DNA from: a virus | Virus record (IMG/VR): IMGVR_UViG_3300042894_002669 | Coordinates: 1 to 47,905 of that record | Direction: 5' to 3' (one strand) | DNA length: 47,905 nt | Shown here: positions 26,755 to 36,842 of the stretch, one piece after another | Layout of the letters: each line of letters opens with the position of its first letter | How positions within the stretch are numbered: position 1 is the first letter of the stretch | Translations under genes and position numbers: made by a program | The notes under the pieces: generated by a model | What the model was told of the DNA's origin: nothing | Database searches by the model: none | What the model saw: the letters and a program-made list of their open reading frames with translations, nothing else

Positions 26755-27726
26755 ATGAGTGAAAAAAAAATGGTGATTGAACCAATACTTAAAGAAAATG
26801 AAAATAGGTTTGTATTATTTCCAATAGTACATCAAGATTTATTTGATTATTATGAAATAGCTCAAGAAGCTATGTGGACACAAAAAGAAGTTGATTTATC
26901 AAAAGATATTGACCATTGGAATAATAAATTAACTGATAATGAACGTTTCTTTATTACAAACGTATTAGCATTCTTTGCAGCATCTGATGGTATTGTAAAT
27001 GAAAATTTAGCAGAGAACTTTTTAAAGGAAGTTCAATATACTGAAGCTAAATTCTTCTATGGATTCCAAGTAATGATGGAAAACATTCATAGTCATATGT
27101 ATTCTTTACTTATCGATACATACATCAAAGACATCTCTGAACGTAATAAAGCGTTTAAAGCAATCGAATATATGCCACCAGTAAAGAAAAAGTCTGATTG
27201 GGCTTTAAAATGGATTGAATCAGAATCATTTGCTGAAAGACTAGTGGCATTCGCTGCTGTTGAAGGTATATTCTTCTCTGGTTCATTTTGTAGTATATTC
27301 TACTTAAAATCTAGGGGTTTAATGCCAGGTCTTTGTGATACGAATGCCTTCATATCTCGTGATGAAGCTTTACATTGTGATTTTGCAATACATTTGGTTA
27401 ATAACCATTTAATCAATAAACCAACTGAATCTAGAATTAGAGAAATTCTATTATCAGCATTAGAAATTGAAAAAGAATTCATCACAGAATCATTACCAGT
27501 ATCACTTATTGGTATGAATTCAGAGTTGATGAAACAATACTTAGAATTTGTTGTTGATGGTTTATTAATTCAATTTAATTGTGAAAAAGAGTTTAATTCA
27601 AAGAATCCATTTGAGTTCATGAATCAAATTGCGTTGAAAACTAAACAAAACTTTTTTGAAGGTCGTTCAACAGAATATAAAACAGCTGATTTAAGTGGTC
27701 CGATATCATTTGATGAAGAAATTTAA
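26755..27726 (+). CDS. nrdB: Ribonucleotide reductase small subunit, eukaryote-like class Ia
   Basis: A 323-residue protein, the radical-generating subunit that makes deoxyribonucleotides with NrdA. Conserved R2 motifs are present: EVDLSKDI (first carboxylate), [16 protein letters not shown], then EAKFFYGFQ and [13 protein letters not shown], the latter with the Glu, His and radical Tyr in the standard E-X2-H-X3-Y spacing, and [11 protein letters not shown]. The wording is closest to eukaryote-type R2 proteins. I chose the ATG at 26755 because the N-terminus then matches the relic at 25895; an upstream in-frame ATG would lie inside the endonuclease gene. It is 16 bases after the GIY-YIG gene and 10 before nrdA. 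Confidence 0.9.
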   Translation: MSEKKMVIEPILKENENRFVLFPIVHQDLFDYYEIAQEAMWTQKEVDLSKDIDHWNNKLTDNERFFITNVLAFFAASDGIVNENLAENFLKEVQYTEAKFFYGFQVMMENIHSHMYSLLIDTYIKDISERNKAFKAIEYMPPVKKKSDWALKWIESESFAERLVAFAAVEGIFFSGSFCSIFYLKSRGLMPGLCDTNAFISRDEALHCDFAIHLVNNHLINKPTESRIREILLSALEIEKEFITESLPVSLIGMNSELMKQYLEFVVDGLLIQFNCEKEFNSKNPFEFMNQIALKTKQNFFEGRSTEYKTADLSGPISFDEEI

Positions 27727-27736
27727 CTAAAAAAAT

Positions 27737-30049
27737 ATGCAAGTAATAAAAAGAAACGGAAACAAGATTGATTTTAATCCTAGTAGAATACTTACTAGGA
27801 TTAAAAAACAAGCTGAAGGATTAAAAGTAAACTCAGATGAATTATTCATAAAAGTTACACAAGGATTAGCGGATAATATGACAACAAATCAATTGGATGA
27901 TTTGATTTCAGTTGTTGCTGAATCATTAGCTATGAATCATCCAGATTATTCTAAATTAGCAGCTAACGTAGCTATTAGTAAGTTACATAAAGAAACTGAA
28001 GATAACTTCATGAAAGCAACCAAGAAAATGTATAGTGCTGGTTTGTTGAGTGAAAATTATTATAATAAAGTTAAAGAAAAAATAACTTTGATTGAATCAG
28101 TAATAAATTATAAAAAAGATTATCAATTTGATTATTTTGGGTGGTGTTCATTGAAAGATATCTATTTATTAAAATTACCTAATGGTAGTGTAGTAGAAAG
28201 ACCACAACACATGTATGTTAGGGTTGCACTTATGGTAACAAACAACGATGAAGATTTTATCGAGAAATACAATGATTTAAGTAACCAACAAGAATCACCA
28301 GCAACTCCAATAAAAATAAATATTGGAACAACAATTGGTCAAATAGCATCATGTAATTTATCAATTGTACCAGATGACTCAACTGAAGGTTTATTAAATA
28401 TGTTAGGTAGACTTTCAATCTCATCTTCAAAAGCTGAAGGTATTGGATTAGCTGTATCAAACATACGTTCTAGAGAAACAAATGTTGGTAATTCAGATGG
28501 TAAAGCTGGTGGTATTTTAAAATACTTAAAAGTAATCAATGAAGCGTTGAGATTTTGGAACCAAAGAGGTAAACGACCAGGTTCTTGTGCTGTTTTTATT
28601 GAACCATGGCATAAAGATGTGTTTGATGTTTTAGATATTAGAAAGAAAACTGGTGATGAAAACTTAAGAGCTCGTGATTTATTCACTGCACTTTGGATTC
28701 CAAATAACTTCATGAGAGCTGTTGAGTCTAATGGTGATTGGTATTTATTCTGTCCTCACGATATTAAAACAGCTGGGTTAAAACCATTGTATGAGATTTA
28801 TGGTGATGAATATGAAGCTGAATATAATAAAGGAGTTGAAATGGGTTTAGGTACAAAAATTAAAGCACATGATTTATGGCTTAAGATACTAGAAGCTCAA
28901 ATCGAAACTGGAATGCCTTATATGTGTTATAAAGACCATGCTAACGAGAAATCTAACCAAAAGAACTTTGGTGTGATTCACTCTAGTAACTTATGTTCAG
29001 AAATAATGGAAGTAACTGATAAAGATACAACAGCTATTTGTACACTAACATCTATCCCAGTTCAAAAATTTGTAAAAGATGGTAAATATGATTTTAATGA
29101 ATTAGGTCGTGTTGCACGTTCTATCACAAAATCACTTAATATTGCTATTGAAATCAATGAGTATTCAACACAAGAAGGTAGAAAAGGTGGTTTAGAACAA
29201 AGAGCTTTAGGAATAGGTATTCAAGGGTTAGCTGATGTTTACGCAATGTTAAAATTACCATTTACATCATCAGAGGCTAGATTATTAAATAAAAATATAT
29301 TTGAAACAATATACTTTAATGCATTAAGACAATCATGTGATTTAGCTAAAGAAACTGGATTAACCTATGAACATTATGAAGGTTCACCAATATCTCAAGG
29401 TATTTTCCAATGGGAAATGTGGGGACTAACAGAAGATGGTTTAAGTGGTATGTATGATTGGGATGAATTAAGAGCTGATATCCTTTTATATGGTCTTAGA
29501 AACTCTCTTCTAACAACTTGTCCACCAACAGCTAGTTCGGCTCGTGTAATCGGTTCTAATGAAGCTTTTGAGCCATTCACATCTAACCTATATGTTCGTA
29601 AGGTAACTGGTGGTGAATTTGCAATGGTAAATAAACACTTAGTTAGAGATTTAGAAAATTTAGGATTATGGAATAGAGATATACTTAATGAATTGATTAA
29701 AAATGAAGGTAGTGTTCAAAACATACCAGTTATACCTCAAGAAATTAAAGACGTTTACAAAACAGTGTGGGAAATATCTCAAAAAGCACTTATAGAGATG
29801 TCTGCCGATAGAGGTCCATTTATTGACCAATCACAAAGTCTTAATATATTCTTCGATACACCAACAGTAGGTAAATTAACAACAGCACATACATTGGGTT
29901 GGAAATTAGGGTTAAAAACTGGTCAATATTACTTAAGAAGTCAACCAGTCGAAAATAAAGCAAAACACTTAGCTATCGATATGGATAAGAATAAAACACC
30001 AGAAAAACCAGTAGACAGTCAATTTGAATGCTTCGGTTGTTCAAGCTAA
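27737..30049 (+). CDS. nrdA: Ribonucleotide reductase large subunit, eukaryote-like class Ia
   Basis: A 770-residue protein that reduces ribonucleoside diphosphates. An N-terminal ATP cone is intact (VIKRNGNKIDFNPSRILTRI to about residue 95), so overall activity is probably still controlled by ATP/dATP. Active-site Cys residues are visible in IGQIASCNLSI, SNLCSEI and TTAICTLTSIP; the tail ends CFGCSS, giving the redox C-X2-C pair. The wording (RPQHMYVRV, KTVWEISQKA, FIDQSQSLNIF) is that of eukaryote-type R1. It follows nrdB and ends just before a strong terminator. Confidence 0.9.
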   Translation: MQVIKRNGNKIDFNPSRILTRIKKQAEGLKVNSDELFIKVTQGLADNMTTNQLDDLISVVAESLAMNHPDYSKLAANVAISKLHKETEDNFMKATKKMYSAGLLSENYYNKVKEKITLIESVINYKKDYQFDYFGWCSLKDIYLLKLPNGSVVERPQHMYVRVALMVTNNDEDFIEKYNDLSNQQESPATPIKINIGTTIGQIASCNLSIVPDDSTEGLLNMLGRLSISSSKAEGIGLAVSNIRSRETNVGNSDGKAGGILKYLKVINEALRFWNQRGKRPGSCAVFIEPWHKDVFDVLDIRKKTGDENLRARDLFTALWIPNNFMRAVESNGDWYLFCPHDIKTAGLKPLYEIYGDEYEAEYNKGVEMGLGTKIKAHDLWLKILEAQIETGMPYMCYKDHANEKSNQKNFGVIHSSNLCSEIMEVTDKDTTAICTLTSIPVQKFVKDGKYDFNELGRVARSITKSLNIAIEINEYSTQEGRKGGLEQRALGIGIQGLADVYAMLKLPFTSSEARLLNKNIFETIYFNALRQSCDLAKETGLTYEHYEGSPISQGIFQWEMWGLTEDGLSGMYDWDELRADILLYGLRNSLLTTCPPTASSARVIGSNEAFEPFTSNLYVRKVTGGEFAMVNKHLVRDLENLGLWNRDILNELIKNEGSVQNIPVIPQEIKDVYKTVWEISQKALIEMSADRGPFIDQSQSLNIFFDTPTVGKLTTAHTLGWKLGLKTGQYYLRSQPVENKAKHLAIDMDKNKTPEKPVDSQFECFGCSS

Positions 30050-30056
30050 AATAATT

Positions 30057-30081
30057 AAGGGCCCCATGAGGGCCTTTTTTT
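30057..30081 (+). terminator. Intrinsic terminator
   Basis: GGCCC pairs with GGGCC around a 5-base loop, extended by one G-T and two A-T pairs, then a T run. It ends the replication/nrd block before the baseplate wedge genes. Confidence 0.85.
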
Positions 30082-30139
30082 ATTTACCATATTTACTTAT
30101 AAAAATTAAATAGTATAATATTTACTAATAAACAAAGTT

Positions 30140-30526
30140 ATGGCTAGTAAAACATATATAAATATAAATTTTCCCTTTAAGAATAGTAATGATGGTTTCT
30201 TTTTGGATTTGAATTCAGACCCAAACGCAGCAATTAAAGCTGATTTAATGCACTTAATACTAACACGTAAAGGTCAACGATTATACAACCCAGAATTTGG
30301 TACGGATTTACTTAGATTCATATTTCAACCAAATGATGATATGACATTATCAGAAATAAAAAGTGAGATTAAAACGGTTGTTAAAAGATATTTACCAAAC
30401 TTAACAATTAATGAAATAACAGTTACTGAAACAGAAGAAAGTGAATATGCTGCTGTTATCAATATAGATTACACAATAACTGATGGAGTTTTCCAAACAG
30501 CTGATTTTGTAACAATTAAACTTTAA
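30140..30526 (+). CDS. 25: T4 gp25-like baseplate wedge protein
   Basis: A 128-residue protein. The pattern IKADLMHLILTRKGQRLYNPEFGTDL, split by a turn and followed by LRFIFQP, is the gp25/GPW signature; the family adopts a lysozyme-like fold and lies where the sheath meets the baseplate. Length fits (T4 gp25 is 132 residues). It starts the second structural block and is 12 bases before the gp6-like gene, as gp25 and gp6-type genes often adjoin. Confidence 0.85.
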   Translation: MASKTYININFPFKNSNDGFFLDLNSDPNAAIKADLMHLILTRKGQRLYNPEFGTDLLRFIFQPNDDMTLSEIKSEIKTVVKRYLPNLTINEITVTETEESEYAAVINIDYTITDGVFQTADFVTIKL

Positions 30527-30538
30527 TAAATAAAAATT

Positions 30539-32356
30539 ATGGCAAATCAAGGTATAAATTACACTAGTAGAAACTTCGCAGATATCAGAGCTGAACTAAT
30601 CGATATGGTTAGAAAATATTACCCAGATATCTTTAATGACTTTAATGATGCTAGTGTTGGTATGATGTTATTAGAGTTAAATGCTGCTGTTGGTGATATG
30701 TTATCTGTTAATACGGATAGGATGTTTCAAGAGACACAAATCGATTACGCACAAGAGAGAAAATCTGTATTATCTTTAGCTAGAACTTTTGGTTTAAAGA
30801 TTCCTGGTAAACGACCAAGTGTTACTATTGTAGATTTTAGTGTTAAAGTTCCAGTATTTGGTGATACATTTGATTCATCATACGCTCCAATAATTAGAGC
30901 TGGTACTCAAGTTACTGGTGCTGGTAAAGTATTCGAAACAAGTGTGGATATTGATTTTTCAAATCCATTTACGGTTGGTGGTATACCTAATAGAAAGATA
31001 ATACCTAATGTTGACTCAAACGGTACAATAATAAACTATACTCTTATTAAAAGAGAAATGGTTATAAATGGTTTTACTAAAATATTTAAAAGGGTAATAA
31101 ATGCAAGTGATGTTAAACCATTCTTTGAACTTATATTACCAGATACAAATGTTTTATCAATAGATTCAATTATAACCCTCCAAGGTACTAATTTCACAAC
31201 TGAACCAAACGCTGCTCAATTTATTGATTTAACCAACAGATGGTTTGAGATGGATGCATTGGCTGAAGATAAGGTTTTTATTGAAGATACAACAAAAACA
31301 ACTGATAATGCTGGCGTAAGACCAGGTAAATTCATATCTGTTACTAAAAAATTCATAAGTGAATATACTGATTTAGGTTTCACCAAGACAATATTTGGTT
31401 CTGGAACCAAAGATACATCTAGTCTTTGTGATTTTGACAGCAACACAGCGTTGGTTAATCAAATAGGTGATTTCATAAATAATATGTCTTTAGGTGAAAC
31501 CCCAACAGCAAATACCACTATGTTTGTTAAATATAGAGTAGGTGGTGGTACTGATACAAATATTGGTACTGGTGTTTTAACTACTGTTGGTTTAGCTAAT
31601 GTAAGTGTTATTGGTAGTGACCAACAAATAAATAATGCTGTTAAAAACTCTTTAAAAGTTAATAATGCATTTCCAGCTTTAGGTGGTAGAGATGTGCCTA
31701 GTGTTGATGAAATCAGAAATATGGTTAAATATAATTTTGCTTCACAAAATAGAGCCGTAACGATTAAAGATTATCAAACTAGAATAACACAAATGCCAGG
31801 TAAATTTGGTGTACCATTTAGATGTGGTGTTTTTGAAGAACAAAACAAAATAAATGTATATGTTTTAGGTTTAAATGGTAATAGTCAATTATCAAATACT
31901 TCTACTAGTGCATTAAAAGATAATATTTCAACTTATTTAGCTGATTATAGAATGCTTAATGATTATGTTCAAATAACTGATGGTAGAATTATTAACCTAG
32001 GGTTTGAGATTGATTTATATATTGATAAAAAAGTAACCCAATCACAAGTAATATCACAAGTAATAAATGATGTTCAATCTTATATGGATATCAATAAATA
32101 CCAAATGGGTGATAATATCTATATTTCTAATTTATTAAAAGAAATAAATAATGTTGGTGGTGTGATTAACGTCATTGAATTGAGAGTTTATAATAAAGTA
32201 GGTGGTTTGTATAGCTTAAATGAGATTTCACAACCTTATTTAGATGCTGACACAAGACAAATCGATTTAAGTGGTGATTATACATTATTCGGTGAACCAA
32301 CTAGTATGTTTGAAATTCTAGAACCAACTAAAGATATATTGGTTAGAGTTAAATAA
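30539..32356 (+). CDS. 6: T4 gp6-like (gpJ-type) baseplate wedge protein
   Basis: A 605-residue protein. The start GINYTSRNFADIRAEL, then PDIFNDFNDASVGMMLLEL and AAVGDMLSVNTDRMFQETQI, is the standard gp6/gpJ N-terminal layout. The middle has PSVDEIRNMVKYNFASQNRAVT followed by KDYQT, matching the conserved core. The wedge forms the ring of the baseplate that triggers sheath contraction. T4 gp6 is about 660 residues, so it is near full size. Only 12 bases follow the gp25-like gene. Confidence 0.85.
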   Translation: MANQGINYTSRNFADIRAELIDMVRKYYPDIFNDFNDASVGMMLLELNAAVGDMLSVNTDRMFQETQIDYAQERKSVLSLARTFGLKIPGKRPSVTIVDFSVKVPVFGDTFDSSYAPIIRAGTQVTGAGKVFETSVDIDFSNPFTVGGIPNRKIIPNVDSNGTIINYTLIKREMVINGFTKIFKRVINASDVKPFFELILPDTNVLSIDSIITLQGTNFTTEPNAAQFIDLTNRWFEMDALAEDKVFIEDTTKTTDNAGVRPGKFISVTKKFISEYTDLGFTKTIFGSGTKDTSSLCDFDSNTALVNQIGDFINNMSLGETPTANTTMFVKYRVGGGTDTNIGTGVLTTVGLANVSVIGSDQQINNAVKNSLKVNNAFPALGGRDVPSVDEIRNMVKYNFASQNRAVTIKDYQTRITQMPGKFGVPFRCGVFEEQNKINVYVLGLNGNSQLSNTSTSALKDNISTYLADYRMLNDYVQITDGRIINLGFEIDLYIDKKVTQSQVISQVINDVQSYMDINKYQMGDNIYISNLLKEINNVGGVINVIELRVYNKVGGLYSLNEISQPYLDADTRQIDLSGDYTLFGEPTSMFEILEPTKDILVRVK

Positions 32357-32423
32357 TACTATTTCCTTATTAGATTTAAATTAGTAAATTTAAGGATATA
32401 ACAAAATTAAAAATTTTTAAAAG

Positions 32424-32753
32424 ATGGGTTGTAATTGTAAAACGGGAAAAGACCAATATGCTGTTGGTTCAGAAGTTAATTTAACTAAAAAAATAACTAA
32501 CTACACACTAAGAAGTGTTGTGTTTTTATTTTCATTAATATTATTACCAATAATATTAAGTGCTGCTATTTGGTTTATGTTTAGAACTTTAGTTTTAAAT
32601 AAAGAAGTTAATATAACAGAAATTTTATCTATATTAGTTAATAAATTAACACCTAATAAAGATGATGACGATGATGACGATGATGATGATGATTATGATG
32701 ACTACGATGAAGATGAGTATGAACTTATAGATGTTGAGCACATAACAAATTAA
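32424..32753 (+). CDS. Small single-span membrane protein with poly-Asp tail
   Basis: A 109-residue protein. It begins MGCNCKTGKDQY, with two early Cys. Residues about 31-55 (SVVFLFSLILLPIILSAAIW and following) form one strong membrane helix. After it comes a helical linker and an acidic tail with 11 consecutive Asp, then YDDYDEDEYEL, encoded by GAT/GAC repeats around 32660-32715. The early Cys are not a lipobox since no signal helix precedes them. Not recognised; it lies among wedge genes but could act in the host membrane, for example in lysis or superinfection control. Confidence 0.65.
   Translation: MGCNCKTGKDQYAVGSEVNLTKKITNYTLRSVVFLFSLILLPIILSAAIWFMFRTLVLNKEVNITEILSILVNKLTPNKDDDDDDDDDDDYDDYDEDEYELIDVEHITN
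32660..32715 (+). repeat. GAT/GAC trinucleotide run
   Basis: Imperfect GAT/GAC/TAT repeats coding for the acidic tail of the membrane protein. Such runs expand and contract easily, so tail length may vary between isolates. Confidence 0.7.
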
Positions 32754-32765
32754 ACAAAATAATTT

Positions 32766-35700
32766 ATGTCAAATACGGTAAGAATAAAAACAACACCAAA
32801 TGGTGATGATAAATATATTAAAGTTAATATAGAACAAGATTTTGATTTTATTGAGATTCTTTCATTAAAGATATCTCAAGAAGAAGCATATACAAGATTT
32901 TGTTCTGATTATGGTACTATTGTAGGTAGAGTAACAGTAAATAATGGTTTTGGTGTTCCAAACGCTAAGGTTAGTGTTTTTATTCCACTAGATGATACAG
33001 ATAAAACAAATCCAGAGATTAAAAACATATACCCTTATGAAATAATCACTGATAAAACATCTGAAGGTGTTAGATATAATCTTCTACCTAAAGATGGTGC
33101 ACCAGATAATGATTGTTTTACCACAATAGGTACTTTTCCAAGTAAAAGGGAAGTATTAGATAACCCAACTATGCTTGAAGTATATTGTAAATATTACAAA
33201 TATACTTCAACAACAAACAATTCTGGTGATTTTATGATATTTGGTGTTCCAGTTGGAACATATACAGTACATGTTGATGTTGATGTTTCAGATATTGGTA
33301 TAATTTCACAAAGACCATATGACTTAATTAGTCAAGGTACACCAGAAAAAATGTTTGATAGTCCAACAAAATTCAAAGGTGGTAAAAATCTAGATAAATT
33401 AGTACAAATTAAAACATTTAATACTGGTGTTAACGTACAACCATTCTGGGGTGATACAGAAAATTGTGAGATAGGTATCACTAGATTAGATATACCTTTA
33501 AACCATACTGTAATACCATCTGCAATTTTTACTGGTAGTATTTTTGGTGACCAAGATAAACAAAGTGTTAATAAACGTTGTAGACCCAGAAATAAATTAG
33601 GTAACCTTTGTGAACAAATTACTGGTGAAGGGTCGATTGAAATGATTAGAAAAACTATTGATGGTGATATTGAAAGATTTGATGTAGATGGTGGTAGAGT
33701 TATAGATGAAAATGGTTCATGGTCATATCAGATACCTATGAATTTAGATTATATGGTTACTGATGAATTTGGTGGGTTAATTTATTCACAAGACCCTAAT
33801 ATTGGCATACCAACTAGAGCTAGTGTTAGGTTTAGAATAGGTATGGACGAAACTGGTGGTCAAGGTAGGCTTAGAACTAGAGGTAAATTTCTAGTACCTA
33901 ATAATCCATCAACCCAAGGTGAGATAGATTATAATTTTGGTCCAGAAACTAATAATGGTCCAGCAACCAAAGATTCTAGTTTTAAGGATTTACATTGGAA
34001 TAAAATATATACCGTATCTAATTTCATTGCTAGATACCAAACAAACAAATTAACATCTACAAGAGGCATGACAGCGATTAAAAATGTTGATGCATGTGCT
34101 GGTGATAAAACACCTTTCCCGTATAATAGAGTGGATACAGAGGTAAACCCTATGTTCACAAATATTTGTGTTATCATGTCAATATTATCAACAATAATAA
34201 TATTGATTAATGCTGTTATAATATCTATTATAAATTTTATTATTTGGGTTATTAAAAAAATAATAGGTTTTATAAATTCATTGATTGATGTTGCAAATTG
34301 GTTTGGTTTATCTATTCCAAACATACCAGAACCAGAATACGCTAAGTGTTTAAGTATAACTTGCCCATCTGAAGAACCAAACATGGTGTATGCACCAGGT
34401 TGTGTAACAATTGGTGGCGAACCATTTAATAGTGGTTATACTGAATTAACAAATGAATATGGTAATGTTGACACTAGTAATGTTAGTATGCTTAAATGTT
34501 TAGCTTTTCAAATGGCAAAATCTATGGGTTTATTTCAATACGAATTTTATAATGATTGGATTAATGGTTCTTTATTTAGTTTCTTGTTAAAATATAAAAA
34601 AAAACGTAAAAATAATGGAAAACCTGGTAGTGAAAAGTTTTGTGAATATGATTGTGATGATTTCACCAATGACCCAAATTATACTGGTGTTAATAGTAAT
34701 AATAATGGAAACCCAGACAATAACTGTCATACACAATATTTAGTTGATTCTTGTTTTTCTAACATTATTATTGATTTTGATGCACAAAATAGGGGTTATA
34801 GTACTGGTGGTTTAAGAGAAGGTATTATAAAAAATGTTAATGGAGAATTATATTATGCTGCTTCAACACATAATGTTGGTTATAAATTATTCGCAACTGA
34901 TATAATGTGTTTAGGTTCAGTGTTTGAATGTGATTGGCAAGGAATTCCTAAAGTTAATGATTTATTAATCCCCACAACATATAAATTACCACCAGATGTT
35001 TCAGATATTAGTGAAGAAGGTGTTTTTGAGGCAACTGGTGTTGTCGATTTAAATGATACACATGGTGGGTTATTTTTTAACGTTGATTGTGTTGGTATTC
35101 ACGTAGATAGTAATGGTTGTTTAAATTTAAGACACATATGTGAATTTGGTGTTAATATTGATGAAATTACATTTGATAGTGCTGGTACACCTATTACACC
35201 AGATGGTAATATTGGTTCATTAGATATTGACGATGATAATGGTAAATGGTTTAGAGATGTATTTTTTGAATTAAATAAAAATACTACCTCACCAACTAGT
35301 TTTAGTTTACCAACTAGTGGTGCCACAACTGATTTTAATACTGGAAATAATGGTGTTTATGATTTTACTAGCCCAATTAAAAATGGTAATGATTATTTAT
35401 CGTTTAGAAATTTCACGAATGGTGATAATGATTATGGGCAAACTAAACATTCTTATTTCTTTTATTTTGGTTTATTACCAGGTAAAACATCATTAGACAA
35501 AATGAATTCAAAATACTTCACTAAATGTGTTGTTTTAAAGAGAGATGAATTTATAATTCAATCAACAGCAACATCAACTGGAAGTAACACACAAATTGGT
35601 AGTATAACATTTAGTTTTATAGGTGGTAAAGCTCCAATATCATATACGGTAGTAGGACCTAACTATTCGATAAATGGCTCAATACAATCAAATACTAGTA

Positions 35701-36842
35701 CACTTATATCTGGATTGGGTATGGGTACCTATACTATTGAAGGTACTGATTCACTAGGTAGAGTAATTAGTAGAGATGTAGTTGTTTCTGGTCCAGCTCC
35801 ACTAGATGCGTATGCTTTTGTTAGTAAAAACGCTTTAACAGTTTCTAGTAATGATGGTGAGATTACAATAAATAATATAAACAACGGTGTTCAACCATAT
35901 ACATATGTATTAAAAGATGCTAATGGAACAATAGTTAGAGGTCCATCACCAGCAACACCTTCAGTAATAACTGGAATACCATTTCAAGACCCAATAGGAT
36001 ATACTATTGAAATTACCGATAGTGTTGGTACCATGGTTAGTGTTGATAAATTAATAGTAACTGGGTTACCTATTTTAAATGGTGTTACAACTAAAATAGA
36101 TACAACATGTTATGGTAGTACTGATGGTAAGATATCGATAACACCACAAGGTGGTAAACCACCTTATTCTTTTTCAACAACTGGACCTAATGGTTTTAGT
36201 TCTACAAATAGTAATTTAGTTAGTTTAGTTTCTGGTACATATACAACGATTATTACTGATAGTTTATCAACACCAGAAACAGTAACTATTATAACAAATG
36301 TTGATTCTATTAATCCAAAAATGACTTTAACTGCTGGCTCAACTAGTGAATTAAATAAACAATGTAAAATTGATAGGTATTTAGTTACTGTGTATTTAGA
36401 TTATTCATTTGATGCACCTACAACATCAAATTTACAATTCCAAGATATAAATGGTCAGTGGCACGATATTTCAATGCCATATGTTAATAATACAACACCA
36501 TTAAAATTCATAGTGGATAAAACATTAGTATCAACTAGTATTAAAATAAGAGCTAAATATGGTACTATAGCTTGTTATAGTGATGATTTAAATATATTAA
36601 CTTCAACTATGGTAACTCCAACGATTGAATTAAATGGTAGTATAAGTACAACACTTAATACAAACCCATCAATCACATCGTTATATAAACATAATATAAG
36701 TTCATCTGGTGGTATTGGAACTGTTACTGGTAACCCATATAACATAACATCTATTTATGTTAGTCCTATCTATGACAATAATCTGAATATAACAACAATA
36801 CTTACTGATAGTGTTGGGTGTACTAAAACAATTAATGGGTAA
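32766..36842 (+). CDS. Large tail/baseplate protein with SprB-like repeats
   Basis: A 1358-residue protein. The N-terminal part (TIVGRVTVNNGFGVPNAKVSV, then SGDFMIFGVPVGTYTVHVDV) looks like a carboxypeptidase-regulatory/beta-sandwich domain. Residues about 465-515 are strongly hydrophobic, with a long helix (SILSTIIILINAVIISIINF) of membrane-like character. From about residue 935 there are at least four repeats resembling SprB adhesin repeats of Flavobacteriia: C-x-G-S-x-D-G-K-I, GGKPPYSF, SGTYTTIITDS; the last ends DSVGCTKTI. A receptor- or surface-binding role is inferred. It stands where T4 has wedge genes. It ends with a TAATG junction shared with the next gene. Confidence 0.65.
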   Translation: MSNTVRIKTTPNGDDKYIKVNIEQDFDFIEILSLKISQEEAYTRFCSDYGTIVGRVTVNNGFGVPNAKVSVFIPLDDTDKTNPEIKNIYPYEIITDKTSEGVRYNLLPKDGAPDNDCFTTIGTFPSKREVLDNPTMLEVYCKYYKYTSTTNNSGDFMIFGVPVGTYTVHVDVDVSDIGIISQRPYDLISQGTPEKMFDSPTKFKGGKNLDKLVQIKTFNTGVNVQPFWGDTENCEIGITRLDIPLNHTVIPSAIFTGSIFGDQDKQSVNKRCRPRNKLGNLCEQITGEGSIEMIRKTIDGDIERFDVDGGRVIDENGSWSYQIPMNLDYMVTDEFGGLIYSQDPNIGIPTRASVRFRIGMDETGGQGRLRTRGKFLVPNNPSTQGEIDYNFGPETNNGPATKDSSFKDLHWNKIYTVSNFIARYQTNKLTSTRGMTAIKNVDACAGDKTPFPYNRVDTEVNPMFTNICVIMSILSTIIILINAVIISIINFIIWVIKKIIGFINSLIDVANWFGLSIPNIPEPEYAKCLSITCPSEEPNMVYAPGCVTIGGEPFNSGYTELTNEYGNVDTSNVSMLKCLAFQMAKSMGLFQYEFYNDWINGSLFSFLLKYKKKRKNNGKPGSEKFCEYDCDDFTNDPNYTGVNSNNNGNPDNNCHTQYLVDSCFSNIIIDFDAQNRGYSTGGLREGIIKNVNGELYYAASTHNVGYKLFATDIMCLGSVFECDWQGIPKVNDLLIPTTYKLPPDVSDISEEGVFEATGVVDLNDTHGGLFFNVDCVGIHVDSNGCLNLRHICEFGVNIDEITFDSAGTPITPDGNIGSLDIDDDNGKWFRDVFFELNKNTTSPTSFSLPTSGATTDFNTGNNGVYDFTSPIKNGNDYLSFRNFTNGDNDYGQTKHSYFFYFGLLPGKTSLDKMNSKYFTKCVVLKRDEFIIQSTATSTGSNTQIGSITFSFIGGKAPISYTVVGPNYSINGSIQSNTSTLISGLGMGTYTIEGTDSLGRVISRDVVVSGPAPLDAYAFVSKNALTVSSNDGEITINNINNGVQPYTYVLKDANGTIVRGPSPATPSVITGIPFQDPIGYTIEITDSVGTMVSVDKLIVTGLPILNGVTTKIDTTCYGSTDGKISITPQGGKPPYSFSTTGPNGFSSTNSNLVSLVSGTYTTIITDSLSTPETVTIITNVDSINPKMTLTAGSTSELNKQCKIDRYLVTVYLDYSFDAPTTSNLQFQDINGQWHDISMPYVNNTTPLKFIVDKTLVSTSIKIRAKYGTIACYSDDLNILTSTMVTPTIELNGSISTTLNTNPSITSLYKHNISSSGGIGTVTGNPYNITSIYVSPIYDNNLNITTILTDSVGCTKTING

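Noticed and set aside
32424-32460. Lipoprotein signal in MGCNCK protein
   Set aside because: No hydrophobic signal helix precedes the Cys, so a lipobox is not supported.
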